The notes: a model not told the origin generated them from the letters alone. A stretch of 64,000 bases of DNA from JAGNRR01 sp965230665 (GCA_965230665.1 CBDDLM010000004.1:2418001-2482000), one strand, 5' to 3'; shown: positions 37,049 to 46,767, counted from the first letter of the stretch. Program-made: numbers and translations.

Positions 37049-37735
37049 ATGGTAAAGGAATGGTTCATAGATTTAGGCCGATTAATTTTCCCTAAAACTT
37101 GTACGCTATGTTCGCAACAGCTAGTTTCTGAAGAAGAGCATATTTGTAGTACCTGTTTTGTTGGTTTACCTCAAACCAACTTTCATGAATATGAAGATCA
37201 TGCCTTAAATCATAAATTTAAAGGTCGTTTGGATTTTGAACAAGCGGTAGCAATGTATTACTTCAATACAGCTGGCGGTATTCAAGAGATTATACACGAA
37301 ATAAAATATAGGAATAATCATTATTTAGGCGAGTATATGGGCAAGTTTATGGCAAAGAAGTTAGGAGGTTTTTTTGAAAATGTTGATGTGATTGTACCGG
37401 TACCTTTACATCCAGTACGTCTTGCAGAACGCGGTTATAATCAATCAGAAATATTGGCAAAAGGGTTAAGTCAACAAATGAATATTCTGTATAAACCCCA
37501 GGTTGTAAGTAGAGTAAGGAATACAGAAACGCAAACAAACAAAACGAGAATGGAGCGATTTGAGAACATGAAAGGTGCTTTTGAATGGCAGAAGATAGTA
37601 AGAAATCAACATATTCTTTTGGTTGATGATGTCATTACTACGGGTGCTACTATAGAAAGTTTGGTGCATTGTTTACCCAAGGAATGGAATAACCAGATCA
37701 GTATCTTATCTCTGGCGGCGGTCATTGAATCTTAG
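37049..37735 (+). CDS. comF: ComF family phosphoribosyltransferase-like protein
   Basis: 228 residues. An N-terminal zinc-finger-like pair (CTLC and CSTC) precedes a phosphoribosyltransferase domain with VPVPLHPVRLAERGYNQSE and the PRPP-binding LLVDDVITTGAT at about 190-201. ComFC proteins take part in DNA uptake and natural transformation in several bacteria. The tight link to radA, also used in processing incoming DNA, fits such a role, but this is inference. Confidence 0.92.
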   Translation: MVKEWFIDLGRLIFPKTCTLCSQQLVSEEEHICSTCFVGLPQTNFHEYEDHALNHKFKGRLDFEQAVAMYYFNTAGGIQEIIHEIKYRNNHYLGEYMGKFMAKKLGGFFENVDVIVPVPLHPVRLAERGYNQSEILAKGLSQQMNILYKPQVVSRVRNTETQTNKTRMERFENMKGAFEWQKIVRNQHILLVDDVITTGATIESLVHCLPKEWNNQISILSLAAVIES

Positions 37736-37789
37736 ACATTCTTTACAATAAAATGAACATTCGCTCGTTTATAACGTAAATTAGGACCT

Positions 37790-37797
37790 TACATTTG
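37790..37797 (+). promoter_or_regulatory. -7 promoter element for the 37844 lipoprotein gene
   Basis: TACATTTG, an exact TAnnTTTG match, 46 bp before the ATG. Confidence 0.5.
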
Positions 37798-37843
37798 TAT
37801 TTACCTTAATACACTAGATAAGGAAGTATCTATATAAACATAA

Positions 37844-39253
37844 ATGAAGACTAAGTTTTATTTTTTTTGTGTGATACTGGCGGGAATTTTTCTTGCACAG
37901 TTTTCATCCTGTAAAAAGGATAGCTTTTTGACGCAAGGTGGAAACCTCGGTTTTTCGACGGATACGTTGTATTTTGATACAGTATTTACAACATTGGGTA
38001 GTGTAACCAAAGAATTTCTAATTTACAACAGAAACGATCGTCCTATTAAGATTAATAATATTCGCTTGGAAAATGGCGGGAATTCTTTTTTTAGATTAAA
38101 TGTTGATGGTGTATCAACAAAGAATATAAGTGATGTAGAGGTGGCTGCCAATGATAGTGTATATGTCTTTGCTGCAGTAACCGTAGATCCCAATATGGAT
38201 ACATCTCCCTTTGTAATTGATGATAAAGTACTTGTGCAACTGAATGGGAGAGAATATAATGTCCCCTTGCAAGCGTATGGACAAAATGCACATATTCTAC
38301 GAGATAGCGTGTTGAGTAGTCAAACTTGGATAAATGATCTACCGTACGTTATTATAAATAGTGCGCTTGTAGATTCTTCTCAAACCTTAACTATTCAGAA
38401 AGGTTGTAGAATTTATATGCATGCCAACAGTAAACTATTTGTTGGTGGCACTTTGAATTGTTTTGGAACCAAAGAAGATAGTATTATTTTTCAAGGTGAT
38501 CGTTTGGACAGAAATTATTTTGGACAGGATTTCCCTGGTGAGTGGCGCGGCTTACACTTTTTAAGTTCTAGTAGACTAAGTAGTTTAAATCATGTTATTA
38601 TAAAGAATGGAGGTGCCACTGATGCATCCGTTTACGTTCAACCACCTTGGATAGCTTTTCCTTCTAATCAATACATGTTGGAAATGAATAAGTGCAGGGT
38701 GGAAAACTCTCTTGGTTTTGGAATATTAGCTTTTAATACGGCTGTAAATCTTAATAATACTTTAGTACATACTTGTGGGCAGCAAAATTTTGCTGCTCTG
38801 GAAGGAGGACGCTATAACTTAAACTATTGCACGTTTGCAACATTTAGTGGGAATGGAATATCTCATATTAACCAACCTGTTATGGCTCTTTGGAACTATA
38901 GGAATGTTACGGAAACAACCTTTGTTTCGGCAGACCTTGAGGTCAATATGAAAAATTGTATTGTATACGGTTCGCTGGAAACAGAAATGGCTTTCTTGAA
39001 TAAGGGTAGTGGACAATATAATGTAACCATAGATAATAGTCTGATCCGTAGAAAGGAAGGAATTCCCAATGCAATAGGTGGTAGTAACAATATCTTAAAT
39101 CAGGCGCCACTTTTCACGGACCGTTCAATATGGGATTATTCTTTAGAAGCTAATAGTCCTGCCAAGGGGGCTGCTCAGCCGATTTCGTCTATTATAGATG
39201 ACCTGTGCGATCAAGCCAGAAGTGGAACACCGACAATTGGGTGTTACGAATAA
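37844..39253 (+). CDS. Putative lipoprotein with beta-helix-like repeats
   Basis: 469 residues. A lipoprotein signal ends in the lipobox FSSC followed by KKD. Residues about 35-150 look like an Ig-like or ASPM-type domain (LYFDTVFTTLGSVTKEFLIYN). From about 170 on there are repeated short strands of right-handed parallel beta-helix type (LNHVIIKNGG, MNKCRVENSLGFGILAFN, LNYCTFATFSGNGIS). Such folds often bind or cut polysaccharides, but no catalytic residues can be named. I do not recognise a specific family; a surface-anchored lipoprotein is the safe call. Confidence 0.75.
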   Translation: MKTKFYFFCVILAGIFLAQFSSCKKDSFLTQGGNLGFSTDTLYFDTVFTTLGSVTKEFLIYNRNDRPIKINNIRLENGGNSFFRLNVDGVSTKNISDVEVAANDSVYVFAAVTVDPNMDTSPFVIDDKVLVQLNGREYNVPLQAYGQNAHILRDSVLSSQTWINDLPYVIINSALVDSSQTLTIQKGCRIYMHANSKLFVGGTLNCFGTKEDSIIFQGDRLDRNYFGQDFPGEWRGLHFLSSSRLSSLNHVIIKNGGATDASVYVQPPWIAFPSNQYMLEMNKCRVENSLGFGILAFNTAVNLNNTLVHTCGQQNFAALEGGRYNLNYCTFATFSGNGISHINQPVMALWNYRNVTETTFVSADLEVNMKNCIVYGSLETEMAFLNKGSGQYNVTIDNSLIRRKEGIPNAIGGSNNILNQAPLFTDRSIWDYSLEANSPAKGAAQPISSIIDDLCDQARSGTPTIGCYE

Positions 39254-39327
39254 TATTAATATTTTTTTAATATGTTTTGATTTTTCCTAGAATTTTTCTA
39301 CTTTGGGGTTGAAAAAAAAATACGTCC

Positions 39328-39921
39328 ATGAAAATATTAAAATTTTTATTTATTCTACTGGTAGTGTTAGTCGCTGCTTGGCTAATTGCTTCGCTTATGG
39401 GACCAAAGGATTATAGAGTTGAACGTAGTATGGTTATTAAAGCAAATGACTCTCTTACGTTTACTTATATTTCTAAATTTGCAAACTGGGATAAATGGTC
39501 TCCTTGGAAGGAAAAAGACCCAATGATGAAGATCAAAATTGAAGGTGAAGATGGCACTGTTGGTGCGGTGAATAGTTGGTCAGATGGTAATCCAGAGGTA
39601 TCGGGCACTGGCAGCATGACGTTGTCAGAGGTAACTCCAAATTCAAAAGTAACCTATGACCTGAAATTTACGGAACCATGGGAAATGCAATCAAAGGGCG
39701 GTTTCGATTTGGAGCCCTATGGTGAAAACCAAACCAAAGTAACTTGGTATGACGAAGGAGATATTCCTTTTGCTCAACGTGCTATGATGTTATTTATGGA
39801 CCTAGACGCTATGATGGGGCCAGACTTTGAGCGTGGGCTGTTTAAAATAGATTCATTAGCTTCCTTAGATCAGAATGCACTAAGTACAGCACCCGATCCG
39901 CAGGTGGTGCCTGAACAGTAA
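39328..39921 (+). CDS. SRPBCC family protein with N-terminal membrane anchor
   Basis: 197 residues. One hydrophobic segment (about 4-24) is followed by a polyketide-cyclase/START-like domain: DYRVERSMVIKANDSLTFTY, FANWDKWSPWKEKDP, then GTGSMTLSEVTPNSKVTYDL and TKVTWYDEGDIPF. SRPBCC folds bind hydrophobic ligands; the ligand is unknown. A hairpin terminator follows and the gene converges with ruvB. Confidence 0.85.
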   Translation: MKILKFLFILLVVLVAAWLIASLMGPKDYRVERSMVIKANDSLTFTYISKFANWDKWSPWKEKDPMMKIKIEGEDGTVGAVNSWSDGNPEVSGTGSMTLSEVTPNSKVTYDLKFTEPWEMQSKGGFDLEPYGENQTKVTWYDEGDIPFAQRAMMLFMDLDAMMGPDFERGLFKIDSLASLDQNALSTAPDPQVVPEQ

Positions 39922-39956
39922 TTAAAATCTTAAACCCCTGTCTATGAACTGAGAGA

Positions 39957-39983
39957 GAATGCTTCACTACTTGTGAGGCATTC
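39957..39983 (+). terminator. Terminator after the SRPBCC gene
   Basis: Stem GAATGCTTCAC / GTGAGGCATTC with one G-U pair and a 5-base loop, followed by CCCTTTT. It lies between convergent genes; the T run favours plus-strand use. Confidence 0.65.
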
Positions 39984-39987
39984 CCTT

Positions 39988-41010
39988 TTAGAAAAGCGTA
40001 TTTCCACTTTTCTTTTGTTGAGGAGAGATACCGAGATGCTTGTACGTTTTTTCTGTAGCTTCCCTACCCCGAGGGGTTCTAACTATATAGCCTTCTTGAA
40101 TCAGGAAAGGTTCATAAACTTCTTCAATAGTACCTCGTTCTTCACCTACTGCCGTCGCAATATTGCTAATTCCTACAGGTCCACCTTTAAACTTTTCGAC
40201 TAAAGTCAATAAAATTCTATTATCCATCTCATCTAATCCGTTTACATCCACTTTAAGTGCTTTTAGTCCATGTTCGGCTATTCCCATGTCAATGGTTCCA
40301 TTGCCGAGTATCTGAGCAAAATCTCGCATACGTCTTAGCAAACCATTGGCAATACGAGGAGTTCCCCGACTTCTTCTGGAAACTTCTTTAGCAGCATCAG
40401 ATGTTATCTTAACGCCAAGTAATTCTGCGCTTCGCCAAATGATTTTTGTAAGCGTTTCAGAAGGGTAATAATGTAACCTTGATTTAATGCCAAAGCGTGA
40501 TAAAAGAGGGGCCGTAAGTAAACCAGAACGCGTAGTAGCACCCACAAGAGTGAAAGGATTGAGTTCGATCTGAATACTGCGCGCATTAGGACCACTATCA
40601 ATCATAATATCAATCTTATAGTCCTCCATAGCTGCATATAAATACTCTTCTACTACCGTGCTTAACCTATGAATTTCATCAATAAATAGTACATCACGAC
40701 TTTCTAATGACGTTAATAAACCAGCTAAGTCAGCGGGTTTCTCTATGACAGGGCCGCTCGTTTCTTTAATATTTACATTGAGCTCGTTGGCCACAATTCT
40801 GGAAAGGGTAGTTTTACCTAGTCCAGGAGGTCCATGAAATAAAACATGATCCAAAGCTTCACCTCGTTGATTAGCAGCTTGGATAAAAATTTTGATGTTT
40901 TCGATAAGTTCTTTTTGTCCAGCAAATTCTTCTATTGAACCGGGTCGAATACTATTCTCAAACTCTTTATCTGAATTTTCACTATCGCCTTGTAAGTGTG
41001 GATTGGACAT
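39988..41010 (-). CDS. ruvB: Holliday junction branch migration helicase RuvB
   Basis: 340 residues, standard length. Walker A GPPGLGKTT at 60-68, Walker B DVLFIDEIHRL, sensor GATTRSGLLTAPLLSRFGI, and the C-terminal winged helix with PRGREATEKTY. With RuvA it drives branch migration in recombination. A near-match to the -7 element (TACTTTTA on the minus strand, 41017-41024) lies just upstream. No ruvA or ruvC is nearby. Confidence 0.97.
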   Translation of the reverse strand: MSNPHLQGDSENSDKEFENSIRPGSIEEFAGQKELIENIKIFIQAANQRGEALDHVLFHGPPGLGKTTLSRIVANELNVNIKETSGPVIEKPADLAGLLTSLESRDVLFIDEIHRLSTVVEEYLYAAMEDYKIDIMIDSGPNARSIQIELNPFTLVGATTRSGLLTAPLLSRFGIKSRLHYYPSETLTKIIWRSAELLGVKITSDAAKEVSRRSRGTPRIANGLLRRMRDFAQILGNGTIDMGIAEHGLKALKVDVNGLDEMDNRILLTLVEKFKGGPVGISNIATAVGEERGTIEEVYEPFLIQEGYIVRTPRGREATEKTYKHLGISPQQKKSGNTLF

Positions 41011-41120
41011 CTAAGGTAAAAGTAAGCTAATTGTAATTTTAGTACCTTGAACCTGAACAAAATTTTACAAATGTGAAGAGCAAAATATGTACTAAGGACC
41101 ACCAGAACTTCTTAAATATG

Positions 41121-41128
41121 TACTTTCG
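41121..41128 (+). promoter_or_regulatory. -7-like element for the DUF6438-like gene (leaderless spacing)
   Basis: TACTTTCG, one base off TAnnTTTG, exactly 4 bp before the ATG at 41133. Confidence 0.5.
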
Positions 41129-41132
41129 TTTG

Positions 41133-41606
41133 ATGAAAAAAATACTTCTTGGCGTACTACTGTTAACGCTTGGACATATTCCTGTTCAATTAAATGCATG
41201 TGGTAAAAAAAAGGTACACCGTATTAAAATGGAGCGTACGCCATGTATGGGTACATGTCCTTGGTATATTGTTGAAATTCAAGAAAATGGTTTAGTAAAA
41301 TATTGGGGGAAGAAAGATGTGGCAAGAATTGGTTATTACGAGGGAAAAATTGATAAGCGCGTGGCAAAGTCGTTGCTAAGAAAGTTTAGCAGGAAGGATG
41401 TACTCAAGGCTCAAAAGGAGTATCAGGCAACAATTTCAGACATTGCAATGATTCATTATACCTTTTCCATAGGTGATGATAGAAATATCAAAAAAGTACG
41501 TCAGGCAAATTTTGGACCCGCGTATTTTATCCGTTATGCTCAAGAAATTGACCTTATTTTAAAGGGTGTTAGGTGGAAACGAGCAATAGATAACGACAAT
41601 CAATAG
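41133..41606 (+). CDS. DUF6438-like exported protein
   Basis: 157 residues from ATG 41133, chosen because the signal peptide (MKKILLGVLLLTLGH...) starts there; the frame is open back to 41073 but that stretch contains the -7-like promoter element. After cleavage come MERTPCMGTCPWYIVEIQENG and VARIGYYEGKI, which look like the DUF6438 pattern (RTPCxGxCPxYxxxI). The CxxxC pair in TPCMGTC could form a disulphide or bind a ligand. Function is unknown; likely periplasmic. Confidence 0.75.
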   Translation: MKKILLGVLLLTLGHIPVQLNACGKKKVHRIKMERTPCMGTCPWYIVEIQENGLVKYWGKKDVARIGYYEGKIDKRVAKSLLRKFSRKDVLKAQKEYQATISDIAMIHYTFSIGDDRNIKKVRQANFGPAYFIRYAQEIDLILKGVRWKRAIDNDNQ

Positions 41607-41740
41607 GAGAATAGAGTTAAAACAGAGCTGTAAAGTATACGCTATTTTATCTTATCAGATCAATGCATCCTATTTACGGCTGTGCACTTGTAAGTCGGTA
41701 TTTATTTATCTCTGAAGCTCAGCCCTTGACTTACAATCCT

Positions 41741-41748
41741 TACTTTTG
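41741..41748 (+). promoter_or_regulatory. -7 promoter element for the M1 peptidase gene (leaderless spacing)
   Basis: TACTTTTG, an exact TAnnTTTG match, exactly 4 bp before the ATG at 41753. Confidence 0.65.
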
Positions 41749-41752
41749 CCGC

Positions 41753-44700
41753 ATGAAAAAACTCTTATTGTTAATAATCGTATTGTTTTCTTTACAGGAG
41801 GTTCAAGCTCAAGATATTCCTTATCGATCCGAAGCAAATCCTCATTATTGGCAGGGCCGAAAACCTTACCCTGGGTATTGGCAGCAAGACGTACACTATA
41901 GAATTAAGGCTGACGTTAATGAAAAGTCTAAGATTATAGATGCTACAGAGAAACTCACGTATCACAATAATTCTCCGCATACATTAAATGTGGTTTATTT
42001 TCATCTATATCAGAATGCGTTTACAAAAGGGAGTTATTTATCAGCGTTACATGAAGGAAGTGGTAAACCTGTTACCCGATTGGGTAAATACCAAAGGGCT
42101 GGGCTTGGAACAGTGGTAGAAAAATTACGTGTAAATGGTAGTAAGGTAAAGACAGAGCTAGATAATACTATTTTAAAAGTGTATTTAAATGAACCTTTGG
42201 TATCTGGAGGTTCTATAGACATTTCTATGAACTTCCTAACCTTTTTTGAGAGTAAAGGGTTTCGTAGAAGAATGGCAGTATATAATAATTGGGGGTTCCC
42301 ACATTTTAATGGGGTGCACTGGTATCCAAGAATTGCGGTGTATGATAGTAAAAAAGGCTGGGATTTAGATCAACATTTAAACAAGGAACTTTATGGTGAC
42401 TATGGACGTTTTGATGTAGAGCTCACTTTTGCGCATAACTATGTAGTCGAAGCCACTGGGAAACTAATGAACCATCAAGAGGTTTTTCCTGGAGATTTAA
42501 GACAACGATTGGATATAAAGAATTTTGCCGAGAAGAAGTGGGGAGAAAAACCTTCAATTATTACAAAATACGATTCAACCAAAAGAAAGACTTGGAAATA
42601 TATAGCGGTAAATGTTCATGATTTTGCATTTACGGCAGACCCAGCTTACCGTTTAGGGGAAGCTACATGGAACGGAGTTCAATGTGTGGCTATAGTAGAT
42701 GAATCCCATTGTTCAGGCTGGCAAAAAACACCAGCTTATATAACGAAGATCATCAAAACCTTTAGTGAAGATTTTGGTATGTATGAGTATCCGAAGATCG
42801 TTGCCGCCGACGCGCGTGATGGTATGGAATACCCTATGCTAACACTCGATGGAGGAAAGGATCCCGACAACCATGGGTTATTAGTTCACGAAATTGCACA
42901 TAACTGGTTTTATGGAATGATTGGAAACAACGAAACCTATAGAGCATCTTTAGATGAAGGCTTTACGCAGTTTTTGACAGCATGGGGCTTAGAAAAGATT
43001 GATGGAAAGAATATGATCTACACTCCGTCAAAAAGTAAATATTTAAGAAAGCACAAAAAGCCAGTTAAGGCCCGTGAACGCTCTGTTTTTTATAGATATG
43101 TAAACGATATGCTTCGTGGTACGGACCATAAACTGAACACGCATTCGAATGACTTTCATAGTGCGATTGGTCACGAAAATGGTTACGGTCTTGTATATTA
43201 TAAAACGGCTACAATGTTGTACAATTTACAGTATGTTCTTGGTGATGAATTGTTTCAAAAAGCCATGCAAAACTATGTATCGCAATGGAAGTTTGCACAT
43301 CCTTATTTTGATGACTTCAGGAAGTCAATCGTGAACTATACACATCAAGATTTAGATTGGTTTTTTGATCAATTCTTGGAAACGACTAAGACCTTAGATT
43401 ATGCTGTAGACAAAGTAAAAGAAACAAAAATATCTGACAAATACAAAATTAGGTTAGCCCGTAAAGGACGTATGCAGATGCCCATTGATGTAAGAATCGT
43501 GTCCAAAAGAGGAGAGGTGTTTGATTATTATATTCCTAATCAGCCCTATACTAAAAAGACCGATGCAAAAGTTTTACCAAAGTGGTATGGTTGGGATGTA
43601 ATCAATCGAACTTATACATTCTCAGCGAAAGTTCCAGGTGGCATAAAATCTGTCGAAATAGATCCTACACATAGGTTACCTGATATGAATCCAATGGATA
43701 ATTCTAAAGTACTTGGTACACTTTTAAACAAGGGCTATAGCTTTGAGTTGGATAAGGGCTTATACCAATTTCCTAATCGTAATCAATATGTCGCTACCTG
43801 GCGTCCTGATTTGTGGTGGAATCCTGTTGACGGCATTAAAGTAGGGTTACATACTGAAGGGAGTTATCTGAATTTCTCAAAAAAATTCAATGCATCAGTC
43901 TGGTATAATACGCATTTTCTACAAGGAGACAAATACTTGGTAGGACCTGATGATGGTTTTTATGATAAACATAGAATGTTTGATTATACGATTAACTATA
44001 CAACACCTATCCGCTCTACGGAGAATAAAATTGAATGGGGTGTGGGTAGTAGAATGATGGAAGGGTATGCCAAGCATTATTTATTCGGTGCCTATAAACC
44101 CAATAAGAAGAACACATTCAGACTAGGTGTAAATTCACTTTATCGTTTTGGTAATTTTAACCGTGATTACCTTTTCTTCCCAAGCGAATGGAGTAGCGAC
44201 GTAAGTGATAGAGGTAATGGACGGACCAATACCTACGTGCAGGCGGATTGGTTTAAGGGATACAATAGAAATAAATCTTACGGGTCTTTCAGAGCAACAG
44301 CTCGTTTACCTATTCCTACACTGGCTAATAAAGATAACTACAATTATAGCTATATAGAAACTGAGTTAAAACATCGTATTTGGTGGAAAAAGTTAGATGT
44401 TAAAACTCGTTTGTTCGGACGATTGGGAATTGGTAAGCTAGCTCCTACAGAAAGTGCGCTATATATGCAAGGAGCGAATCCTGAGGAGTTAATGGAGAAT
44501 AAGTATACCAGAACACATGGTATCATTCCATTAGATTTAGGTGGATTTTCCACAACAGAATTTGCGAATATGCACGCCGGTGGCGGCCTAAATCTTAGAG
44601 GGTATAATGGGTATTATGCCATAGATGAAAATGATGATGGTGATTTGTTCACGAACTACAAAGGGTTGAGTGGAGCTAGTGCGAGTGTGGAAATTGAGTT

Positions 44701-45022
44701 CGATCGAATTTTTAATTGGAACCCTAAAAAGTTAAGAAACTACTTGCATTTTGATCCGTACTTGTTTGCTGATGGTGGTATTATGTCTAGGAGTACATAT
44801 GATCGTAATGATATTACCGCTTTGAACCCGACAACCACATGGAGCAAAGTTAGAATGGACGCAGGTGCGGGAATTGCTATGACGATTAAAAAATGGGGTG
44901 TTTTTGAAAAAGCACGTCCACTTACCATACGGTTCGATGTTCCTTTTTTCCTAAGTGCGCCTCCTTTTGGTCAAGAATATCTTGATTTTAGATGGTTAAT
45001 AGGAGTCAACAGAGCCTTTTAA
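41753..45022 (+). CDS. M1 family metallopeptidase with C-terminal outer-membrane barrel-like domain
   Basis: 1089 residues from ATG 41753; this start gives a clean signal peptide (cleavage near EVQAQD) and lies 4 bp after a promoter element, so the in-frame ATG at 41663 is not used. The M1 part spans about 25-640: ARDGMEYPML, zinc motif HEIAH at 379-383 and the third ligand Glu402 (H-x18-E, as in the family). The remaining 430 residues are not typical of M1 enzymes: alternating strands rich in Tyr and Trp, an LRGY motif at 948-951 like the (V/L)RGF/Y of Omp85 barrels, and a C-terminal Phe. A peptidase tethered to its own barrel is suggested. Confidence 0.8.
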   Translation: MKKLLLLIIVLFSLQEVQAQDIPYRSEANPHYWQGRKPYPGYWQQDVHYRIKADVNEKSKIIDATEKLTYHNNSPHTLNVVYFHLYQNAFTKGSYLSALHEGSGKPVTRLGKYQRAGLGTVVEKLRVNGSKVKTELDNTILKVYLNEPLVSGGSIDISMNFLTFFESKGFRRRMAVYNNWGFPHFNGVHWYPRIAVYDSKKGWDLDQHLNKELYGDYGRFDVELTFAHNYVVEATGKLMNHQEVFPGDLRQRLDIKNFAEKKWGEKPSIITKYDSTKRKTWKYIAVNVHDFAFTADPAYRLGEATWNGVQCVAIVDESHCSGWQKTPAYITKIIKTFSEDFGMYEYPKIVAADARDGMEYPMLTLDGGKDPDNHGLLVHEIAHNWFYGMIGNNETYRASLDEGFTQFLTAWGLEKIDGKNMIYTPSKSKYLRKHKKPVKARERSVFYRYVNDMLRGTDHKLNTHSNDFHSAIGHENGYGLVYYKTATMLYNLQYVLGDELFQKAMQNYVSQWKFAHPYFDDFRKSIVNYTHQDLDWFFDQFLETTKTLDYAVDKVKETKISDKYKIRLARKGRMQMPIDVRIVSKRGEVFDYYIPNQPYTKKTDAKVLPKWYGWDVINRTYTFSAKVPGGIKSVEIDPTHRLPDMNPMDNSKVLGTLLNKGYSFELDKGLYQFPNRNQYVATWRPDLWWNPVDGIKVGLHTEGSYLNFSKKFNASVWYNTHFLQGDKYLVGPDDGFYDKHRMFDYTINYTTPIRSTENKIEWGVGSRMMEGYAKHYLFGAYKPNKKNTFRLGVNSLYRFGNFNRDYLFFPSEWSSDVSDRGNGRTNTYVQADWFKGYNRNKSYGSFRATARLPIPTLANKDNYNYSYIETELKHRIWWKKLDVKTRLFGRLGIGKLAPTESALYMQGANPEELMENKYTRTHGIIPLDLGGFSTTEFANMHAGGGLNLRGYNGYYAIDENDDGDLFTNYKGLSGASASVEIEFDRIFNWNPKKLRNYLHFDPYLFADGGIMSRSTYDRNDITALNPTTTWSKVRMDAGAGIAMTIKKWGVFEKARPLTIRFDVPFFLSAPPFGQEYLDFRWLIGVNRAF

Positions 45023-45044
45023 TCTTGCGCCAAATATGATCTTT

Positions 45045-46733
45045 TTATTTTTTATATACCTGTTCTCCCTGTAGGAAGGTTTCAAGAACTTGAGTTGAAG
45101 AAATTGATGTTACCGGTATTGAGATAATGTTCTGATCGAGAATAATAAAGTCGGCTTCCTTGCCCACTTCAAGTGTTCCTACTTTGTCCTCTTGTCTCAT
45201 AACATAAGCGGCATTTATAGTATATGCCTTGATGGCTTCTTCTAGTGAAATGTTTTGCGGAGCTCTAGTTACTGCCCGTTGTATTCCCATAAATGGGTTT
45301 AGGGGACTTACGTCCCAATCACTACTTAATGTAAGTCGAGCATTTGCTTGAATTAGACTTCTAATTGGGATAACACTATTATTTAAACTGGCATCAATAT
45401 AGGTATCATTATCATGCCAATGAGCGGGTTGAGCAAAATCTCCCGTTACTTGCGCATCGGCCGTCACATTTAGATTAGCAAATCTCGGGATGTCTACTGC
45501 ATCTACATATTCAACGTGTGTCAAACGATGGCGTCCTGTATTAGAGCCATTGGTGGCAATTGCATTTAGAGCTTCATGAACTCCTCGATTTCCTATCGCA
45601 TGTATATGAAAATCAAATCCAAGCGGCTCAAGTTGTGCGATATAGTTACCCAAGCGTGTTTCTGAAAAATAATTTAATCCCTTATTCGTTGGTAAGCCAA
45701 ACAAGTCAATTTTATAGTCTGCATGCATGGCGGATGTCGTATTATGGATAATACCATCACTATACAGTTTAATCTGATTAATTCTTAATAGTTTATTGGG
45801 GTTATTGCTAAAAAGAGATTTTAATGTAGCCAGTTGTGTTGCATCGTTTTCTTCAGGGTAGGCCCAAAGCCCAAGATTTACTCGACAAGTCAGTGTATTG
45901 TTATCGGCAGCCTTTTTCCAAGTTTTATGGTGGTTTCTTTTCCAATAAGAACGTGCATCGCAGATAGAAGTAATACCGTGTTTCGCTAGTTCAGGTAAAG
46001 CAAAGTTTACAAGCCCATCATAGTCGTTAAGTTCATTATTCGGAATTGAGTTAATGGCAAGTTCAATAATTTTGTTACCTGCATTATCAATTAAAACTCC
46101 ATTTAAATCACCACTACTATTTTTCATATATATACCGCCAGTAGGATTTGGAGTTGTTTTGGTAATTCCAGCTGCAACCAATGCTGCAGTATTGACCCAT
46201 ATGGAATGCGAGCTTAATTCCATAACAGCAATGGGCTTTGTGCTCGAAATATCGTCGAGTATTTTAATCGGATCTCGTGTAGCACCTAATAAAGTGTGCA
46301 GATCGTATCCCCAGCCTAGAAGCCAAGAAACATTCGCATTACTCGAAAGAGCTTCTTGAATAGTTATGGCATAGTTTTCAGGATCTGTTTCTTGCTCGTC
46401 TAGTACAAATTTGAAATTCTCTGATGCTGCCTCTAAAGGATGCATATGAACATCATGAATGCCAGGCATGATAAACTTATTTTTCAAATCAATAATGGAA
46501 GCTTCTTCCGAAACCTGATTTTCAATATCTGTTTCTTTCCCTATAGCTATGATCTTACCGTTTTTTATAAGCATTGCGTCAGCCCAAGGTTGGTTTGGGT
46601 TAACGGTATAGATAGAAGCATTGGTATAAAATATTTCACCTGTGGGGTTTTCGTTTGGATCATTATTTTTCTTTCGACATGAAGTATTGATGACAAAGAA
46701 AAAAGACAGGAACACGATTAGATGTCTTTTCAT
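45045..46733 (-). CDS. Amidohydrolase family (YtcJ-like) lipoprotein
   Basis: 562 residues from ATG 46733; a TTG 12 bases upstream lies inside a promoter element. A lipoprotein signal ends in INTSC. The amidohydrolase fold follows with IYTVNPNQPWADAMLIKNGKI, the metal-binding HxH in MPGIHDVHMHP, FDFHIHAIGNRGVHEAL and the late LSSDWDVSPLNP, ending in VGTLEVGKEADFIILD. YtcJ-type enzymes hydrolyse amide bonds, for example N-formyl or carbamate groups; the substrate is unknown. It converges with the M1 peptidase gene (22 bp gap). Confidence 0.88.
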   Translation of the reverse strand: MKRHLIVFLSFFFVINTSCRKKNNDPNENPTGEIFYTNASIYTVNPNQPWADAMLIKNGKIIAIGKETDIENQVSEEASIIDLKNKFIMPGIHDVHMHPLEAASENFKFVLDEQETDPENYAITIQEALSSNANVSWLLGWGYDLHTLLGATRDPIKILDDISSTKPIAVMELSSHSIWVNTAALVAAGITKTTPNPTGGIYMKNSSGDLNGVLIDNAGNKIIELAINSIPNNELNDYDGLVNFALPELAKHGITSICDARSYWKRNHHKTWKKAADNNTLTCRVNLGLWAYPEENDATQLATLKSLFSNNPNKLLRINQIKLYSDGIIHNTTSAMHADYKIDLFGLPTNKGLNYFSETRLGNYIAQLEPLGFDFHIHAIGNRGVHEALNAIATNGSNTGRHRLTHVEYVDAVDIPRFANLNVTADAQVTGDFAQPAHWHDNDTYIDASLNNSVIPIRSLIQANARLTLSSDWDVSPLNPFMGIQRAVTRAPQNISLEEAIKAYTINAAYVMRQEDKVGTLEVGKEADFIILDQNIISIPVTSISSTQVLETFLQGEQVYKK

Positions 46734-46742
46734 AAGGAACTT

Positions 46743-46750
46743 CAAAGATA
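46743..46750 (-). promoter_or_regulatory. -7 promoter element for the amidohydrolase gene
   Basis: On the minus strand this reads TATCTTTG, an exact TAnnTTTG match, 9 bp before the ATG; very short leader. Confidence 0.6.
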
Positions 46751-46767
46751 ATTGAAAGATAACTGAT

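Noticed and set aside
41663..41752. Longer N-terminus for the M1 peptidase from ATG 41663
   Set aside because: The extra 30 residues contain the promoter element and come before a complete signal peptide that starts at 41753.
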